The notes: generated by a model not told the origin, from the sequence alone. A DNA stretch of 64,000 bases from Lachnospiraceae bacterium (GCA_016286555.1 JAEETA010000008.1:39506-103505), one strand, 5' to 3'; counted from the stretch's first letter, positions 8,870 through 18,316 are shown. Made by a program: numbers and translations.

Positions 8870-10861
8870 ATGAGAAAGACGATCAAAAGCAGACTTACGT
8901 TTGCGGTGATCCTGATCGTGGTGACCGTTATGCTGGTTTCCACCGCGATCATCGTCGGTGCATCCGGCAAAAAGCTCACCAATGAGCTGTCGGCAGAACT
9001 CCAGATCAATGCTGACAAGTATGCCAACTCCATCAACAGCTGGATCGAGATGGAAAAGGGTCTGAATGCCGCAGGTGCAGCCGCTTTTGCAGCACTTCCG
9101 GAAGGGTCTTATGACAGACCGCACATTCAGAGCATTGTCACCACGGAAGCCCAGGGACATCCCGAGCTGCTGAACCTCTACTACGGTATGGAAGACAAGC
9201 AGCACATCCAGATGGATCCCAACGCTACGGTTCCCGACGGCTACGATCCCACCGCCAGAGGCTGGTACAAGGCAGCGAAGGCAGCCGGAACCACCATCGT
9301 CACCGACCCTTACATGGACGTGCTCATCGGCGGTATGTGTATCACCATCGCCACTCCCGTTTATCGGAACGGCGCCCTGGTGGGTGTCCTGGGAGCGGAT
9401 TTTACCCTGGATTATATTTCGGACGTCATGAACAGCATCCCTTATGATAAGGGTGAGTACGGATTCCTCATCGACGCATCCGGCAACTATATCATGCACG
9501 AGAGCGACGCTTACCTGCCCGGTGAAGATGTGGCCACCGCAGTGGCGAGTGTCATGCCCGGCATCTCCGCCATCGTCACCAATCCCGGCAGCGATGTGCT
9601 GAAGGTAGCGGATTACGACGGGGAGAGCAACTACATGGCCACCTCCGTCATCGATGGCTGCGGCTGGTCCCTGGGACTGGCGCTTCCCGCAAGCAATGTG
9701 ATGGGCACCACCTATCGCCTCATCGCCACCGGCGCTCTGATCACCGTCATCGCCATCGCAGCGGTCATCTTTATCATGACCGGCCTCATCGGCAATGTGC
9801 TCTCTCCCATGGCGGACATGAAGACCTTCATCAAGGAAAAAGTCATCGGCGAAAGCAATGTGAAAAAATCCGACTCCGAAGTGGAGGAGATCCGGTACCT
9901 GCTGACAGAGCTGGAGAACCGTGTCATCGATACCATCCACAAGACCAAGGAAGAATCCCAGCTCATTAAGGATAAAATGACATCTGCGTCGGATAAGATC
10001 ATCGAGATCAACGACAGCATCGGCGAGATCAATGCAGCCATGACCCGCACCACCGGCGGTATCGAGAGTCAGACCGACAGCATCGAGAGCATCGAGCAGA
10101 TCTGTAACGAAGTCAGTGCCGCTGCAGAGTCCTTCGCAAACGATACGAAGGAAATGAGTGAGAGAACGGATGAGATCATCAGCCGCGTGAAGGGCATGGT
10201 TCCCGAGATCCTCACCAACAAGAAGAATGCAGTGGATATGACCAACCAGTCCAGAGAAGATCTGGAAGATGCACTGAAGGGCATCCAGGTCATCGAGCAG
10301 ATTGTGGACGTGGCCAGCGCCATCCAGAGCATTGCAAGCCAGACCAACCTGCTGGCTCTGAACGCCTCCATCGAAGCAGCACGTGCAGGCGAGGCCGGCA
10401 GAGGCTTCGCAGTTGTGGCAGGTGAGATCAACAGTCTGAGCACCACCACCAGCCAGGAAATCGACAAGGTCAACGCTCTGACCAAAGAAGTGACCGCCAA
10501 TGTGGATCGTCTCTCCAAGGTCAGCGAACAGATCATCAAATTCCTGACGGACAAGGTGCTGAAGGATTACGACAATCTGGAGACCCTGGCAAACAATTAC
10601 ATGGAAGATGCCAACTACTACAGCGAGATCAGCAACGGTCTCGGCACCGGATCCGAAGAGGTCAGCACCTCCATCGCGGAGATCAATCGCGTGCTGGAGC
10701 GCATCGGTTCCGCACAGCAGGAACTGACGGAAGCGGTGCACGACATCTCCGGCAACATGCAGAGCATCACCGAATCCAGCGAGAATGTATCGGTGGAGGC
10801 GGAAGAAGTGCTGGAGAGCATTTCTACCCTGCAGGAGACCACGAACAGATTCAACGTATAA
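8870..10861 (+). CDS. Methyl-accepting chemotaxis protein with extracellular dCache domain
   Basis: This membrane chemoreceptor has 663 residues. An N-terminal span (residues about 8-30) is followed by an external dCache ligand domain (about 35-275) with the family's ARGWYK and DPYMD blocks. A second span lies near 285-305. The cytoplasmic part ends in a coiled-coil signalling hairpin with the conserved tip [18 protein letters not shown] near residue 492. Cache domains often bind amino acids or carboxylates; the ligand here is unknown. GAGGGGG precedes the ATG. It lies just after the hydrogenase-sensor/ABC operon and could share a chemosensory array with that soluble receptor. A terminator follows. 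Confidence 0.92.
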   Translation: MRKTIKSRLTFAVILIVVTVMLVSTAIIVGASGKKLTNELSAELQINADKYANSINSWIEMEKGLNAAGAAAFAALPEGSYDRPHIQSIVTTEAQGHPELLNLYYGMEDKQHIQMDPNATVPDGYDPTARGWYKAAKAAGTTIVTDPYMDVLIGGMCITIATPVYRNGALVGVLGADFTLDYISDVMNSIPYDKGEYGFLIDASGNYIMHESDAYLPGEDVATAVASVMPGISAIVTNPGSDVLKVADYDGESNYMATSVIDGCGWSLGLALPASNVMGTTYRLIATGALITVIAIAAVIFIMTGLIGNVLSPMADMKTFIKEKVIGESNVKKSDSEVEEIRYLLTELENRVIDTIHKTKEESQLIKDKMTSASDKIIEINDSIGEINAAMTRTTGGIESQTDSIESIEQICNEVSAAAESFANDTKEMSERTDEIISRVKGMVPEILTNKKNAVDMTNQSREDLEDALKGIQVIEQIVDVASAIQSIASQTNLLALNASIEAARAGEAGRGFAVVAGEINSLSTTTSQEIDKVNALTKEVTANVDRLSKVSEQIIKFLTDKVLKDYDNLETLANNYMEDANYYSEISNGLGTGSEEVSTSIAEINRVLERIGSAQQELTEAVHDISGNMQSITESSENVSVEAEEVLESISTLQETTNRFNV

Positions 10862-10878
10862 ATCGGAGCAGCAAAACA

Positions 10879-10912
10879 AAAATCCCTCGCCGTCATGGCG
10901 GGGGATTTTTTA
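10879..10912. terminator. Rho-independent terminator
   Basis: An 11-bp stem (AATCCCTCGCC / GGCGGGGGATT, one mismatch) is followed by TTTTT. It ends the chemoreceptor transcript and faces the convergent hydrolase gene. Confidence 0.9.
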
Positions 10913-10936
10913 TGCGTATCTATGATTGGCACATGA

Positions 10937-11734
10937 TCATCCATTGCAGAAGGCAAAGACCTTGTCGTAGAAATCCTTTGCCTCTTCAAAGACTCCGTGG
11001 CCCAGGCCGGAATAGATGTAAAGCCTGCTGCCCTCGATGGATTCGTTCAGGATGTGGGACGCATCGTTCCCCACGGTTTTATCGTCGCTGCCGGCAATGA
11101 TATAGGTGGGACAGGTGATGCGATCCAACTCTTCTCTTGCATCAAACCCCAGAATGGCATTGGCATTGATGAGGAAACGGTGATAATCCTTCGGTTTGGT
11201 AAAGGCTGCGATCATAGGGAAGATCTTCCTGTTTTTGCTCAAGTACCGCTCCGAATACATCTTCTCCGCGGTGTCCACCATCAGAGACTTATAGTCTCCC
11301 CTCCCGGCCATTTCCATCCAGCCGGAAACCGCGTCCCGCGCCACTTCGTTAGCATTGGGTGCGGTGACGGCCAGAATCAGCTTCTCCACCAGATTCGGGT
11401 ACCGGATGGCGATACATTGCGCTATCATACCTCCCTGAGAAACTCCCAAAACGGAAGCACGGCCGATGCCCAGAGTTTTCATGGCCAGAACCTGATCGTC
11501 CGCCATGTCCTCCATGGAATAGCCTTCCTGCATGTCGTTCTTACGGCTGAACATGTAGACGGTATAGTCCTTCAGATAACGCTGATAGGGCGCCGACAAA
11601 AGCAATACCTTCCCCTTCACGGTGGCAAGGCCGTCGCTTAAGCCGGGCAGCACGACGAGTTTTTTCTTCCCCTTTCCGAAGGCGACATAGTACATATCGG
11701 TGTCACCGACGGGTACGCATCCGTTCTTGTACAT
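10937..11734 (-). CDS. Alpha/beta hydrolase
   Basis: This alpha/beta-fold hydrolase has about 265 residues. The nucleophile elbow is GVSQGG, the acid residue lies in the AGSDDKTVG block, and the catalytic His is in GLGHGVFEE. The layout is that of cytoplasmic esterases and lactonase-like enzymes; the substrate is unknown and no lid domain gives a hint. The frame is open from a GTG at 11758, but the ATG at 11734 is preferred because GGGAGAGGAAA lies directly upstream. It is convergent with the chemoreceptor gene and appears to stand alone. Confidence 0.85.
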   Translation of the reverse strand: MYKNGCVPVGDTDMYYVAFGKGKKKLVVLPGLSDGLATVKGKVLLLSAPYQRYLKDYTVYMFSRKNDMQEGYSMEDMADDQVLAMKTLGIGRASVLGVSQGGMIAQCIAIRYPNLVEKLILAVTAPNANEVARDAVSGWMEMAGRGDYKSLMVDTAEKMYSERYLSKNRKIFPMIAAFTKPKDYHRFLINANAILGFDAREELDRITCPTYIIAGSDDKTVGNDASHILNESIEGSRLYIYSGLGHGVFEEAKDFYDKVFAFCNG

Positions 11735-11873
11735 TTTCCTCTCCCATAAGAAACGCACTTCTGTAGTGTTAAGGTATATCCCCCACGTGACGGGCAGATT
11801 ATGGAAACCACATCACATTCTCATTGTACTCTGCTTTTTCGGATTTGTCATTCTCTGTCGAAAAATCGGCATA

Positions 11874-11904
11874 GAAAAACTCCCGACAGGAACCGGGAGT
11901 TCTT
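11874..11904 (-). terminator. Rho-independent terminator
   Basis: AACTCCCG pairs with CGGGAGTT; on the minus strand the stem is followed by TTTTTC. It ends the sugar isomerase/dehydrogenase operon. Confidence 0.75.
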
Positions 11905-11943
11905 CTTAAGGAGGGTGGAAATATCTGAACCTCCGGGTTTGGA

Positions 11944-12828
11944 TCAGTCGATCTCCCGGAGCAGATTCATCAGAGAGGTGTGTGCCAGGGTAAATGCCTC
12001 GAGTCCCGTGAGCTTCTTGCCCTCTTCGAAGGTAGGGATCTTGTGACCTTCCCGCTGAAGTCCTCCCAGTCCGTCGAACTCAAAGAGATGGGGCTCCAGG
12101 GAGAGGAATCCCTTGAATCCGGAGGCAAAGAGCTTTGTCAGGATCTCCTTTACATTGCCGTCACCGAAACCTACGGGAACCACCTTGCCGCTGCCCTTAA
12201 TGGCATCCTTCACATGGATGTAGGCAATATAATCTTTCATCAGCTCGTAAGCTTCCAGGGTATCCTGGCCCACCTGCACGAAGTTTGCAAAATCAAACAC
12301 TGCCTTGAAATGATCTCCGTAAAAGGTATCCATGATCTCACGGCATTCCTTCGCCCTGTCACCGTAGATACCCTTCTCGTTCTCGTGAAGGAGCACCGCA
12401 TCGTTTGCCTTCGCATAGTCCGCAAAACGTCCCAGACGCTCAAAGACCTCGTCACGAACGGCAGAGCTGCGCACCTCCTTCTCCTCTTCTTCCTTCGGCA
12501 GGTAGAAGCTGAACATCCGGATATTCTTCGTATCCATCCTGTGGGCGATCTCCACAGCTCTCTTAAAGTCCTCAAAATGAGGTGCAAAAGGATCCTCGAT
12601 ACCGATCTTCCCCAGGGGGGACCCCAGAGCGGAAAGCCTGATCCCCGCATCTTCCAGGCGCTTTTTGATTTCCCCGACCTTCGCATCATCGTGGAAGATC
12701 AGGTTATTTCCATCCACGCCGCGCATCTCGATATAATGAATCCCCAGTCCTTTGCAACCGTCAATCTGGGCATCCAGTTCCTGTGCGATCTCATCCGCAA
12801 ATCCCGTGAGCAGTTCATAGTTTTCCAT
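11944..12828 (-). CDS. Sugar phosphate isomerase/epimerase-like TIM barrel
   Basis: This protein of about 294 residues belongs to the xylose-isomerase-like/AP endonuclease 2 TIM-barrel group. Typical metal-site blocks are visible: LLHENEKGIYG, VFDFANFVQ, YIHVKDA and LSLEPHLFEF. Members isomerise, epimerise or dehydrate sugars and inositol derivatives. The start was moved to the ATG at 12828 because AAAGGA lies eight bases upstream; the frame opens earlier at a TTG that overlaps the stop of the previous gene. It follows the Gfo/Idh/MocA dehydrogenase by about 26 bases. The pair is typical of inositol or rare-sugar catabolism, but the exact substrate is not readable. Confidence 0.85.
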   Translation of the reverse strand: MENYELLTGFADEIAQELDAQIDGCKGLGIHYIEMRGVDGNNLIFHDDAKVGEIKKRLEDAGIRLSALGSPLGKIGIEDPFAPHFEDFKRAVEIAHRMDTKNIRMFSFYLPKEEEEKEVRSSAVRDEVFERLGRFADYAKANDAVLLHENEKGIYGDRAKECREIMDTFYGDHFKAVFDFANFVQVGQDTLEAYELMKDYIAYIHVKDAIKGSGKVVPVGFGDGNVKEILTKLFASGFKGFLSLEPHLFEFDGLGGLQREGHKIPTFEEGKKLTGLEAFTLAHTSLMNLLREID

Positions 12829-12854
12829 GACATTCATCCTTTCATCAACGCTGA

Positions 12855-14009
12855 TCAATAGGTTCCTTTGGTATCAAAAACGATACCCTTGTCATCTTTT
12901 ATCTTCGAGGTGGCTCTACGCTTGTTCAGCTCCTCCAGGAAAAGCTCCTCATCGAAGGGAAGTTCCACGGTGCGGTCCAACCAGGCAGACAGATACATGG
13001 CATTGGAAAGGGTAAGGCCGTTGATGCCTTCCTCTCCCCCTGCCACCAGGGACGCGCCGTTCAAAATGTGCTCCGTGAAAGCTTTCAGCACTCCCACGTG
13101 CTGCTCGTTCCTACCATCGGTCTCGATCTCCAGATGGTCCATCTCGGGCTTTGCAAACCCGTTCTCCGCAGTTTTGCAAAACTCCCGCTCATTCTCCTTC
13201 AGTCTGTCAAAGAGAAGCTTTCCGTTCTCACAGACGATCTTCCCATACTCAAAGGTCAGCTCCAGACGATTGGTGCCGGGGGCATCTCCCGTGGTGGTGA
13301 CAAAGACGCCGGTGGCGCCGTTTTCAAACTCCAGATAGGCGGTCACATCATCCTCCACCTCGATGTCGTGCCACTTTGCCTCATGGCAGAATGCCCTGAC
13401 CTTTACGGGCATGCCGCAGAGCCATTGCAGCAGATCCAGCTGGTGCGGGCACTGATTCAGGAGGACGCCGCCGCCCTCGCCTGCCCAGGTTGCCTTCCAG
13501 CCTGCCGCATCATAATAGCTCTGGGTGCGGTACCAGTCGGTGATGATCCAGTTCACCCTTTTCATGGCACCCAGTTCGCCGCTTTGGATCATCTCATGGA
13601 GCTTGCGGTACACACAGTTGGTGCGCTGATTGAACATGATGGCAAAGGTCTTATCACTCTTTGCAGCCACTTCATTCATCTCTCTCACCTGCTTCGTGAA
13701 GACTCCGGCAGGCTTCTCGGAAATGACGTGTGTGTCATGCTGTAATGCATAGATCACATAGTCCGGATGCACATAGTGGGGTGTTGCAATGAGTACCGCG
13801 TCGCACTCCCCGGAATCGATGAGATCCCGACCGTCCGCATAGCGCTTTACCTCTGCGGGGAGATTTGCCTCCGCCCACTCCAGGCGCTCCGGCCGGATGT
13901 CCGCCACTGCTGTCAACCGCAGATGGGGTATCTTTCCTTCCACAATGGAATTGGCGTGGTTGGTGCCCATACCGCCGATGCCGATGATACCAATCTTTAC
14001 TTCCGTCAT
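12855..14009 (-). CDS. Gfo/Idh/MocA-family oxidoreductase
   Basis: This NAD(P)-dependent sugar or inositol dehydrogenase has 384 residues. The N-terminal Rossmann domain starts with GIIGIGGMGTNHA, and the family EKP motif (SEKPAG) is present near residue 97. The C-terminal alpha/beta domain carries the catalytic-site block QCPHQLDLLQW, with the usual His and Asp positions. AGGAGG precedes the ATG. It is the first gene of a two-gene operon with the isomerase-like protein. Together they may oxidise and rearrange a polyol or sugar. Confidence 0.9.
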   Translation of the reverse strand: MTEVKIGIIGIGGMGTNHANSIVEGKIPHLRLTAVADIRPERLEWAEANLPAEVKRYADGRDLIDSGECDAVLIATPHYVHPDYVIYALQHDTHVISEKPAGVFTKQVREMNEVAAKSDKTFAIMFNQRTNCVYRKLHEMIQSGELGAMKRVNWIITDWYRTQSYYDAAGWKATWAGEGGGVLLNQCPHQLDLLQWLCGMPVKVRAFCHEAKWHDIEVEDDVTAYLEFENGATGVFVTTTGDAPGTNRLELTFEYGKIVCENGKLLFDRLKENEREFCKTAENGFAKPEMDHLEIETDGRNEQHVGVLKAFTEHILNGASLVAGGEEGINGLTLSNAMYLSAWLDRTVELPFDEELFLEELNKRRATSKIKDDKGIVFDTKGTY

Positions 14010-14202
14010 ACTGTATTTCCTCCTGTTTACGATGAAACTTCAGGTCGAATCTTCCTGTCATACGATCATTCTAAATGGAAACCCGGATGATTGATATATA
14101 CATATTCAACCATTTTTATGTATTATTCCGACCACGGATAAAGTACGCCCATGCAGGCAGTCATGGCGCAGTTTCCGGGCACGGGGCCGCCCGCACACAA
14201 GG

Positions 14203-14231
14203 AAAAAGCTCCCGGGCGAAGCCGGGAGCCT
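14203..14231 (-). terminator. Rho-independent terminator of the HAD gene
   Basis: On the minus strand GGCTCCCGG pairs with CCGGGAGC and is followed by TTTTT. Confidence 0.85.
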
Positions 14232-14241
14232 TCTGTCAGTT

Positions 14242-14928
14242 TCATTCGAATCGATCCAGGTATGCCACCACATCCATCTGGGTATCCGCGTGATCGAATT
14301 CCTCCAGGATAGGACAGGGAATATGGGGCTCGTAGGCCATGGAATGGAACCAGGTGCACTGCAGGGGATGCATGCCCGCTTCCCTTGCGGCGTAGAGTTC
14401 TTTGGATCCTCCGTCGCCCACGTAGAGGATTTCTTCCGGACGCAGGCCCAGGAGCTCGATCATCTTCGCATAGATCCTTTGATCCGGTTTGCAGACACCC
14501 TGCTCGTAAGAGATCAGGGGAACGTCAAAGTAAGGGAAGATCTTACTGCTCCGGATCATGTCCCGCTCATCGGAGAAGGTGTTGGTGATGAGGCCGATCC
14601 GGATGCCTCTCTCCTTCAGCCCCTCCAGCATCTGCACGGTTTCCTCCGGGATGCCGTCGAAGGTGTCCCGCAGGCTGTCCATCCGCTTGGCGGCTGCCAG
14701 CTGTACCTTCTCCTCGGAATAGGCTCCCAGCTTTCTCAGAACAAACTCCAGGCCTTCCTCGATGGTCAGCTTTCCGACGCTTCTGTCGTTTTCAATCGCA
14801 TGCCACTCTCGGCGGAAGTCCGTAGGACCCACACCCACGTCGGCAGCAATGTGTTCCCCGAAGTAGGTTCTCCCCTCGAACAGGGACACCAGAGTCTCAA
14901 ACATGTCGAACACTACTGCTTTGATCAT
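14242..14928 (-). CDS. HAD-family hydrolase
   Basis: This HAD-IA hydrolase has 228 residues. Motif I reads FDMFETLV: the first Asp (nucleophile) is kept, but the second motif Asp is Phe, as in 2-haloacid dehalogenase-like branches. Motif II is LITNTF, the motif III Lys is in VCKPDQRIY, and motif IV is YVGDGGSKE. A helical cap lies between residues 15 and 90. Loss of the second Asp means that a phosphatase role cannot be assumed. AGGAGGAGGG precedes the ATG. It is flanked by two terminators, so it is a single-gene unit. Confidence 0.85.
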   Translation of the reverse strand: MIKAVVFDMFETLVSLFEGRTYFGEHIAADVGVGPTDFRREWHAIENDRSVGKLTIEEGLEFVLRKLGAYSEEKVQLAAAKRMDSLRDTFDGIPEETVQMLEGLKERGIRIGLITNTFSDERDMIRSSKIFPYFDVPLISYEQGVCKPDQRIYAKMIELLGLRPEEILYVGDGGSKELYAAREAGMHPLQCTWFHSMAYEPHIPCPILEEFDHADTQMDVVAYLDRFE

Positions 14929-14953
14929 TCTCCCTCCTCCTTTTTGCTATATT

Positions 14954-14989
14954 GAAAAACTTCCGGGTTTTTGACTCGGAAGTTTTTTC
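14954..14989 (-). terminator. Rho-independent terminator of the ExbBD-like operon
   Basis: On the minus strand AACTTCCG pairs with CGGAAGTT and a TTTTTC tail follows. It lies just after the stop at 15002. Confidence 0.8.
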
Positions 14990-15001
14990 TCATTCATCGT
15001 A

Positions 15002-16021
15002 TCACTGTGTCTCGAGCAGACGCATGACCATCAGCGCTTCTTCTTTGATCTTACCCTGGTCCTCCGTATCGTTGTTGTAGACGTAGAGGTACACGAGGAT
15101 GCCTTCGGAACCGATCTCCTGGAAAACAAATTCCATGCGGTAGGGGTCACCTGTCATTGCCTTTTTGTAACCGTCCTGATAGTACTTATATTCCGTACCG
15201 TAGTAGGTTTTCACCGTGCGAAGAGGGAAGTCCTTCAGATTCTCTTTCCCGGTGATATCCCGGAGGATGGCTTCCTCGATGAGAGTCATATCGCTGCGAT
15301 CGTTTAGCGCCACGAATCTTTCTATTTCAAAATAGCAAACGAAGAGGCTCTGTGCATATACCGCACCCCGGTTCAGTTCGTTGAGGCGGTATTGGTATCC
15401 TTCGATCTCGCCCAGTTCCTCGGCCACAATGTTATGCTCCACCTGCTCCCAGCTCTGAGGGATGTAGTACTTAACCTTTCCATTATGGAGATCCCGCTCC
15501 AGCAAGTCGCCGGTTTTGTAGGTATTGTTCCCGTTCCTGGTGGAGACGGCGTCCTCGTCGATCCGGTCGGAGTCCACCTTTTGGAAGCTGTCCACATACA
15601 GGGTGGGATTGTTTTTGTTCAAAGCAGTTACGGAAAGCTGACCGTAAACCAGGATGGTATCGCCCGCGGAAAGCTCCACGATGGCGTTGGCCAGGACGTC
15701 GTCCTTTACCTTGCAGTTGATGTGGGAGCTGTCCTCCATGGCGGAAATGGAAAGGTCGAACTGATCGTTCTTCGGCTTCACATTCTGCGCATACCCAAGC
15801 AGCGCAAAGTACTCATCGTCATAGGCTTTCCAGTCATCCTTCCCACCGTGCTTTATCCCGTTGATGACGCTGGACGCCTTCCGGTTCTGATAGACCCGGT
15901 ATCCTTCCGTATCCAGAGACACGGCTTTCTTCGACAGGCCCAAACCGCTGAGGAACAAAAATCCCGTGGTCATGATCAGAAGGAAGGAAAGTATTCTCTT
16001 TTTATCCGTGCGTTTTTCCAT
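15002..16021 (-). CDS. Membrane-anchored protein of unknown function (last gene of ExbBD-like operon)
   Basis: About 339 residues. One N-terminal membrane segment (residues about 8-28) is followed by a charged extracellular part. I do not recognise a family. A beta-rich block around residues 70-145 (ELSAGDTILVYGQLS) resembles an OB-like fold, but this is a weak impression. The C-terminal half repeats Tyr/Lys-rich strands and ends in a helix. ATG 16021 is chosen over the upstream GTG at 16036, with AAGG eight bases before it. It follows the ExbD-like genes by 34 bases and ends in a terminator. A role as the load-bearing or output part of the proton-channel complex is only inference. Confidence 0.65.
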   Translation of the reverse strand: MEKRTDKKRILSFLLIMTTGFLFLSGLGLSKKAVSLDTEGYRVYQNRKASSVINGIKHGGKDDWKAYDDEYFALLGYAQNVKPKNDQFDLSISAMEDSSHINCKVKDDVLANAIVELSAGDTILVYGQLSVTALNKNNPTLYVDSFQKVDSDRIDEDAVSTRNGNNTYKTGDLLERDLHNGKVKYYIPQSWEQVEHNIVAEELGEIEGYQYRLNELNRGAVYAQSLFVCYFEIERFVALNDRSDMTLIEEAILRDITGKENLKDFPLRTVKTYYGTEYKYYQDGYKKAMTGDPYRMEFVFQEIGSEGILVYLYVYNNDTEDQGKIKEEALMVMRLLETQ

Positions 16022-16055
16022 ACCGTCTACCTTCACCCGACTAACGGATCGGGAC

Positions 16056-16514
16056 CTATTCCTGCTTCTCCGAATAGGAGATTCCCTTGTCCTCCAGGAG
16101 CTGCATGACCTGTTTGTACACCTTGCTGTCCGCGTATTTATCGATAAGAGTCACGCCCTTTTCGTTCATGGACTTCGCATCATGCTTGATGTAGCTCGCC
16201 AACTGATCGGCTGTATACTTCGAGGTCCCCATGGTGATCTGCTTTCCTTCGATGCGGATCTCATAGGGCTTTACCACGACTTCGGATCCCGCACCGGAAT
16301 CCCCATCGGTATCGGCATCGCCCGAGGCATCATCGCTCTCCCCGTCCTCGCCGCCGGTGCCCCACTCGGCCCGCTCAATGGCCTTGTCCAGGTCGATGAG
16401 GTGGGTGCCGGAGCCCAGCTCCAGAGAGATGGGTGCTTTCCTGGCCCCGATCAGCGACAGCGCCAGGATGCAAAGGATCGGCAATATGAACTTTTTCTTT
16501 GTCCCATCACTCAT
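16056..16514 (-). CDS. Small membrane protein with ExbD-like C-terminal domain
   Basis: About 152 residues: one N-terminal span, a linker that is extremely rich in Asp, Gly, Glu and Ser (residues about 50-80), then a compact C-terminal domain. That domain follows the ExbD/TolR external-domain pattern: a strand, a threshold block (ITMGTSKYTADQLASYI) and a closing strand-helix (VTLIDKYADSKVYKQVMQLL). The ATG at 16514 overlaps the stop of the upstream gene and has AGGGAAGAGA before it, so translation is probably coupled. No channel-type Asp is seen in the span, so it may be an accessory subunit. The family placement is a pattern judgement. Confidence 0.65.
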   Translation of the reverse strand: MSDGTKKKFILPILCILALSLIGARKAPISLELGSGTHLIDLDKAIERAEWGTGGEDGESDDASGDADTDGDSGAGSEVVVKPYEIRIEGKQITMGTSKYTADQLASYIKHDAKSMNEKGVTLIDKYADSKVYKQVMQLLEDKGISYSEKQE

Positions 16515-17106
16515 TCTCTTCCCTGGTTTCATAGCCGTGCTCGTGCAGATACTCTCTCAGCTCTTTGAAGGTTTTGGCGGAAGCATAATTGTCCACGAGA
16601 TAAATGAGATTCGTCTCGTTCACGTCCGCCAGACATTTCTGAATCTCATCGAGGGAATTCAGCTTGTCCGTACGATAATAGATCTCGCTCCCCCGCACCA
16701 GGAAGTAGTAGACGTACTCATTCTCGTTACCGTCCACGTAATTCCCTGCGGCGTTGATGCCTGCTGCCTGGTTGCCGGTTACGGGTTCCTCACCGACAGA
16801 GTACTCCTCTTCCGCCTGGATGCGCAGGAGGTCTCCCACGCCCCGGGCGCCGTGGCGCATGTAATACCCGAAGAGGAAGATCAGTGATCCCGCCACAAGC
16901 AAAGCGGCGGCACCGATCAGATACTCTTTCCGTGTTTTTTTCAAAAAGGCGGCGCCCTCCGGACGGAGGTAGTAGGTGTAGTCGTCCTTCCGCTTGATGA
17001 CGATCATGAAGCGCCTGTACAGCGGCTCGATCGCAAACAAAACGAGAAAGATCAGACCGGACAGGGCCAGCAATGCGCCCAGCGCCATGATAAGAAACGC
17101 AATCAT
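16507..17106 (-). CDS. Two-span membrane protein with ExbD-like C-terminal domain
   Basis: 199 residues. Span 1 lies at residues 2-27 and span 2 near 61-82, with a basic cytoplasmic loop between (RRFMIVIKRKDDYTYYLRP). After a Gly/Asn-rich linker comes a domain ending LIYLVDNYASAKTFKELREY. This parallels the C-terminus of the next protein and the external domain of ExbD. The start is four bases after the stop of the ExbD-like gene. I do not recognise a named family. Its place between ExbD-like genes suggests a structural subunit of the same complex. Confidence 0.65.
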   Translation of the reverse strand: MIAFLIMALGALLALSGLIFLVLFAIEPLYRRFMIVIKRKDDYTYYLRPEGAAFLKKTRKEYLIGAAALLVAGSLIFLFGYYMRHGARGVGDLLRIQAEEEYSVGEEPVTGNQAAGINAAGNYVDGNENEYVYYFLVRGSEIYYRTDKLNSLDEIQKCLADVNETNLIYLVDNYASAKTFKELREYLHEHGYETREENE

Positions 17107-17110
17107 AGTT

Positions 17111-17626
17111 TTACCCGTTGATCCTCACAAAATCACTGGAGGCTTCCAGCTTTTCCAGAATCGACATGATCTGTTTTTCGTCGCGGTACAAAATGTCTTC
17201 ATCGCCCTGGTTCAGGGACATAACGATGATGGTTCCGGGATGGTCGTTCACAAAATCCGTCAGACGTTTCTCCAGTTCGTCGAACTTGCTCCCGGTATTG
17301 CTGCCGCTGAGTTCGATGGGCTCTTCGTCCACGCCCCCCAGGTTGATGGCGATGTGTCTCGTGGAGGGGCGATCCTCCTCGTAGGTGGAAACGATGGCCA
17401 CGGTGGTGACGAGATCCTTCGCCACACCCAGGTTGTCGAGCTGGGCTTCGTAGATCTCCTGCGCCGTCTCCGCGCTTGCGATCTGACTGTTGGCATCCGC
17501 CAGCTTCTCCTCCGCAACCTGCTGCAGCGCGGTGGATTTCAGGTTGACCACCATCAGGACGATGAACACCACATCCAGGAGAGACGTCAGATCGATGATG
17601 ATATCTCTGCTTTTATTCCTTTTCAT
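17111..17626 (-). CDS. ExbD/TolR-like biopolymer transport protein
   Basis: 171 residues. A short basic N-terminus (KRNKSRD) leads into a single span, IIIDLTSLLDVVFIVLMVV. Its Asp at position 18 aligns with the proton-carrying Asp of ExbD/TolR. A coiled linker (residues 40-75) and an external alpha/beta domain follow, with the family ending strand-helix (GTIIVMSLNQGDEDILY ... QIMSILEKL). It lies ten bases after the ExbB-like gene, with AGGAG before the ATG. Together they would form a proton-motive-force driven stator-type channel. Confidence 0.85.
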   Translation of the reverse strand: MKRNKSRDIIIDLTSLLDVVFIVLMVVNLKSTALQQVAEEKLADANSQIASAETAQEIYEAQLDNLGVAKDLVTTVAIVSTYEEDRPSTRHIAINLGGVDEEPIELSGSNTGSKFDELEKRLTDFVNDHPGTIIVMSLNQGDEDILYRDEKQIMSILEKLEASSDFVRING

Positions 17627-17635
17627 AGGGTGCTC

Positions 17636-18202
17636 CTATTTGCTCTCTTCCTCGCTGCCCGAAACATTGCCCAGCATGATGGCGGTGTTCAGTTTCTTAT
17701 CGTAATTCTCGAAGATCAGTTCCGTTTCGTTGATCATTTTCGTAGGCAGGAAGGTATCCACCAGCTTCAGCACGATGGACGCGATGAGTCCGAAAAAGGT
17801 GGAGGAAAGCGCCGTATCCAGACCGGCGATCACCACGTTCACATCGGAAAGTCCCTGGGACTGCTGCATGAGACCCACCACGGTGCCCAGGATTCCCAAC
17901 AGCGGGAAGACGGGGATCAGAGAGGCGATGGTGGCATGGGTCACGCTCAGCTCGTTAAAGGTCTTCTCATACTCCCGCATGGTGTCAGGGGTCACCTGCT
18001 CCTTTTGGGTATCGTTCTCAAAGGCGTGCAGCTGCGTATTGTAGATGGTCTTCATGTTCGTCATGGTGAGCGCAGCTTCCACCAGGCTTCTGTGACTGCT
18101 CAGCTTGGACGCGTTCAAGAGCATCCAGACCAGGATCGCAATGCCGCAAAGGCCGATCAGGTAATTGATGGAACTTCCTACTACTTCAAGCAAACCGGAC
18201 AT
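17636..18202 (-). CDS. MotA/TolQ/ExbB-family proton channel protein
   Basis: 188 residues with three predicted spans. The signature FPLLGILGTVVGLMQQSQ, with its channel Thr, and the third-span block LDTALSSTFFGLIASI are typical of ExbB/TolQ/MotA. The start is ATG 18202 (GAGGAGAAGAGG upstream) rather than the far upstream codon. It is the first gene of a five-gene operon (ExbB-like, ExbD-like, three companions). In monoderm cells there is no outer membrane for the classical Ton/Tol role, so the coupled process is unknown. Confidence 0.88.
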   Translation of the reverse strand: MSGLLEVVGSSINYLIGLCGIAILVWMLLNASKLSSHRSLVEAALTMTNMKTIYNTQLHAFENDTQKEQVTPDTMREYEKTFNELSVTHATIASLIPVFPLLGILGTVVGLMQQSQGLSDVNVVIAGLDTALSSTFFGLIASIVLKLVDTFLPTKMINETELIFENYDKKLNTAIMLGNVSGSEEESK

Positions 18203-18316
18203 CCTCTTCTCCTCTCGCTTATGAAAAATGAATGTTTTGAGCGTCACCGCTCAGTTCGATTATACACCCTGCGGGGGTGGTTGAACCATTTTCCTGCCTG
18301 CCCGCGGGGATGTGTT

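Noticed and set aside
8840..10879. A 679-codon open frame on the minus strand
   Set aside because: It is the exact antisense of the dCache chemoreceptor and has no start signal or domain.
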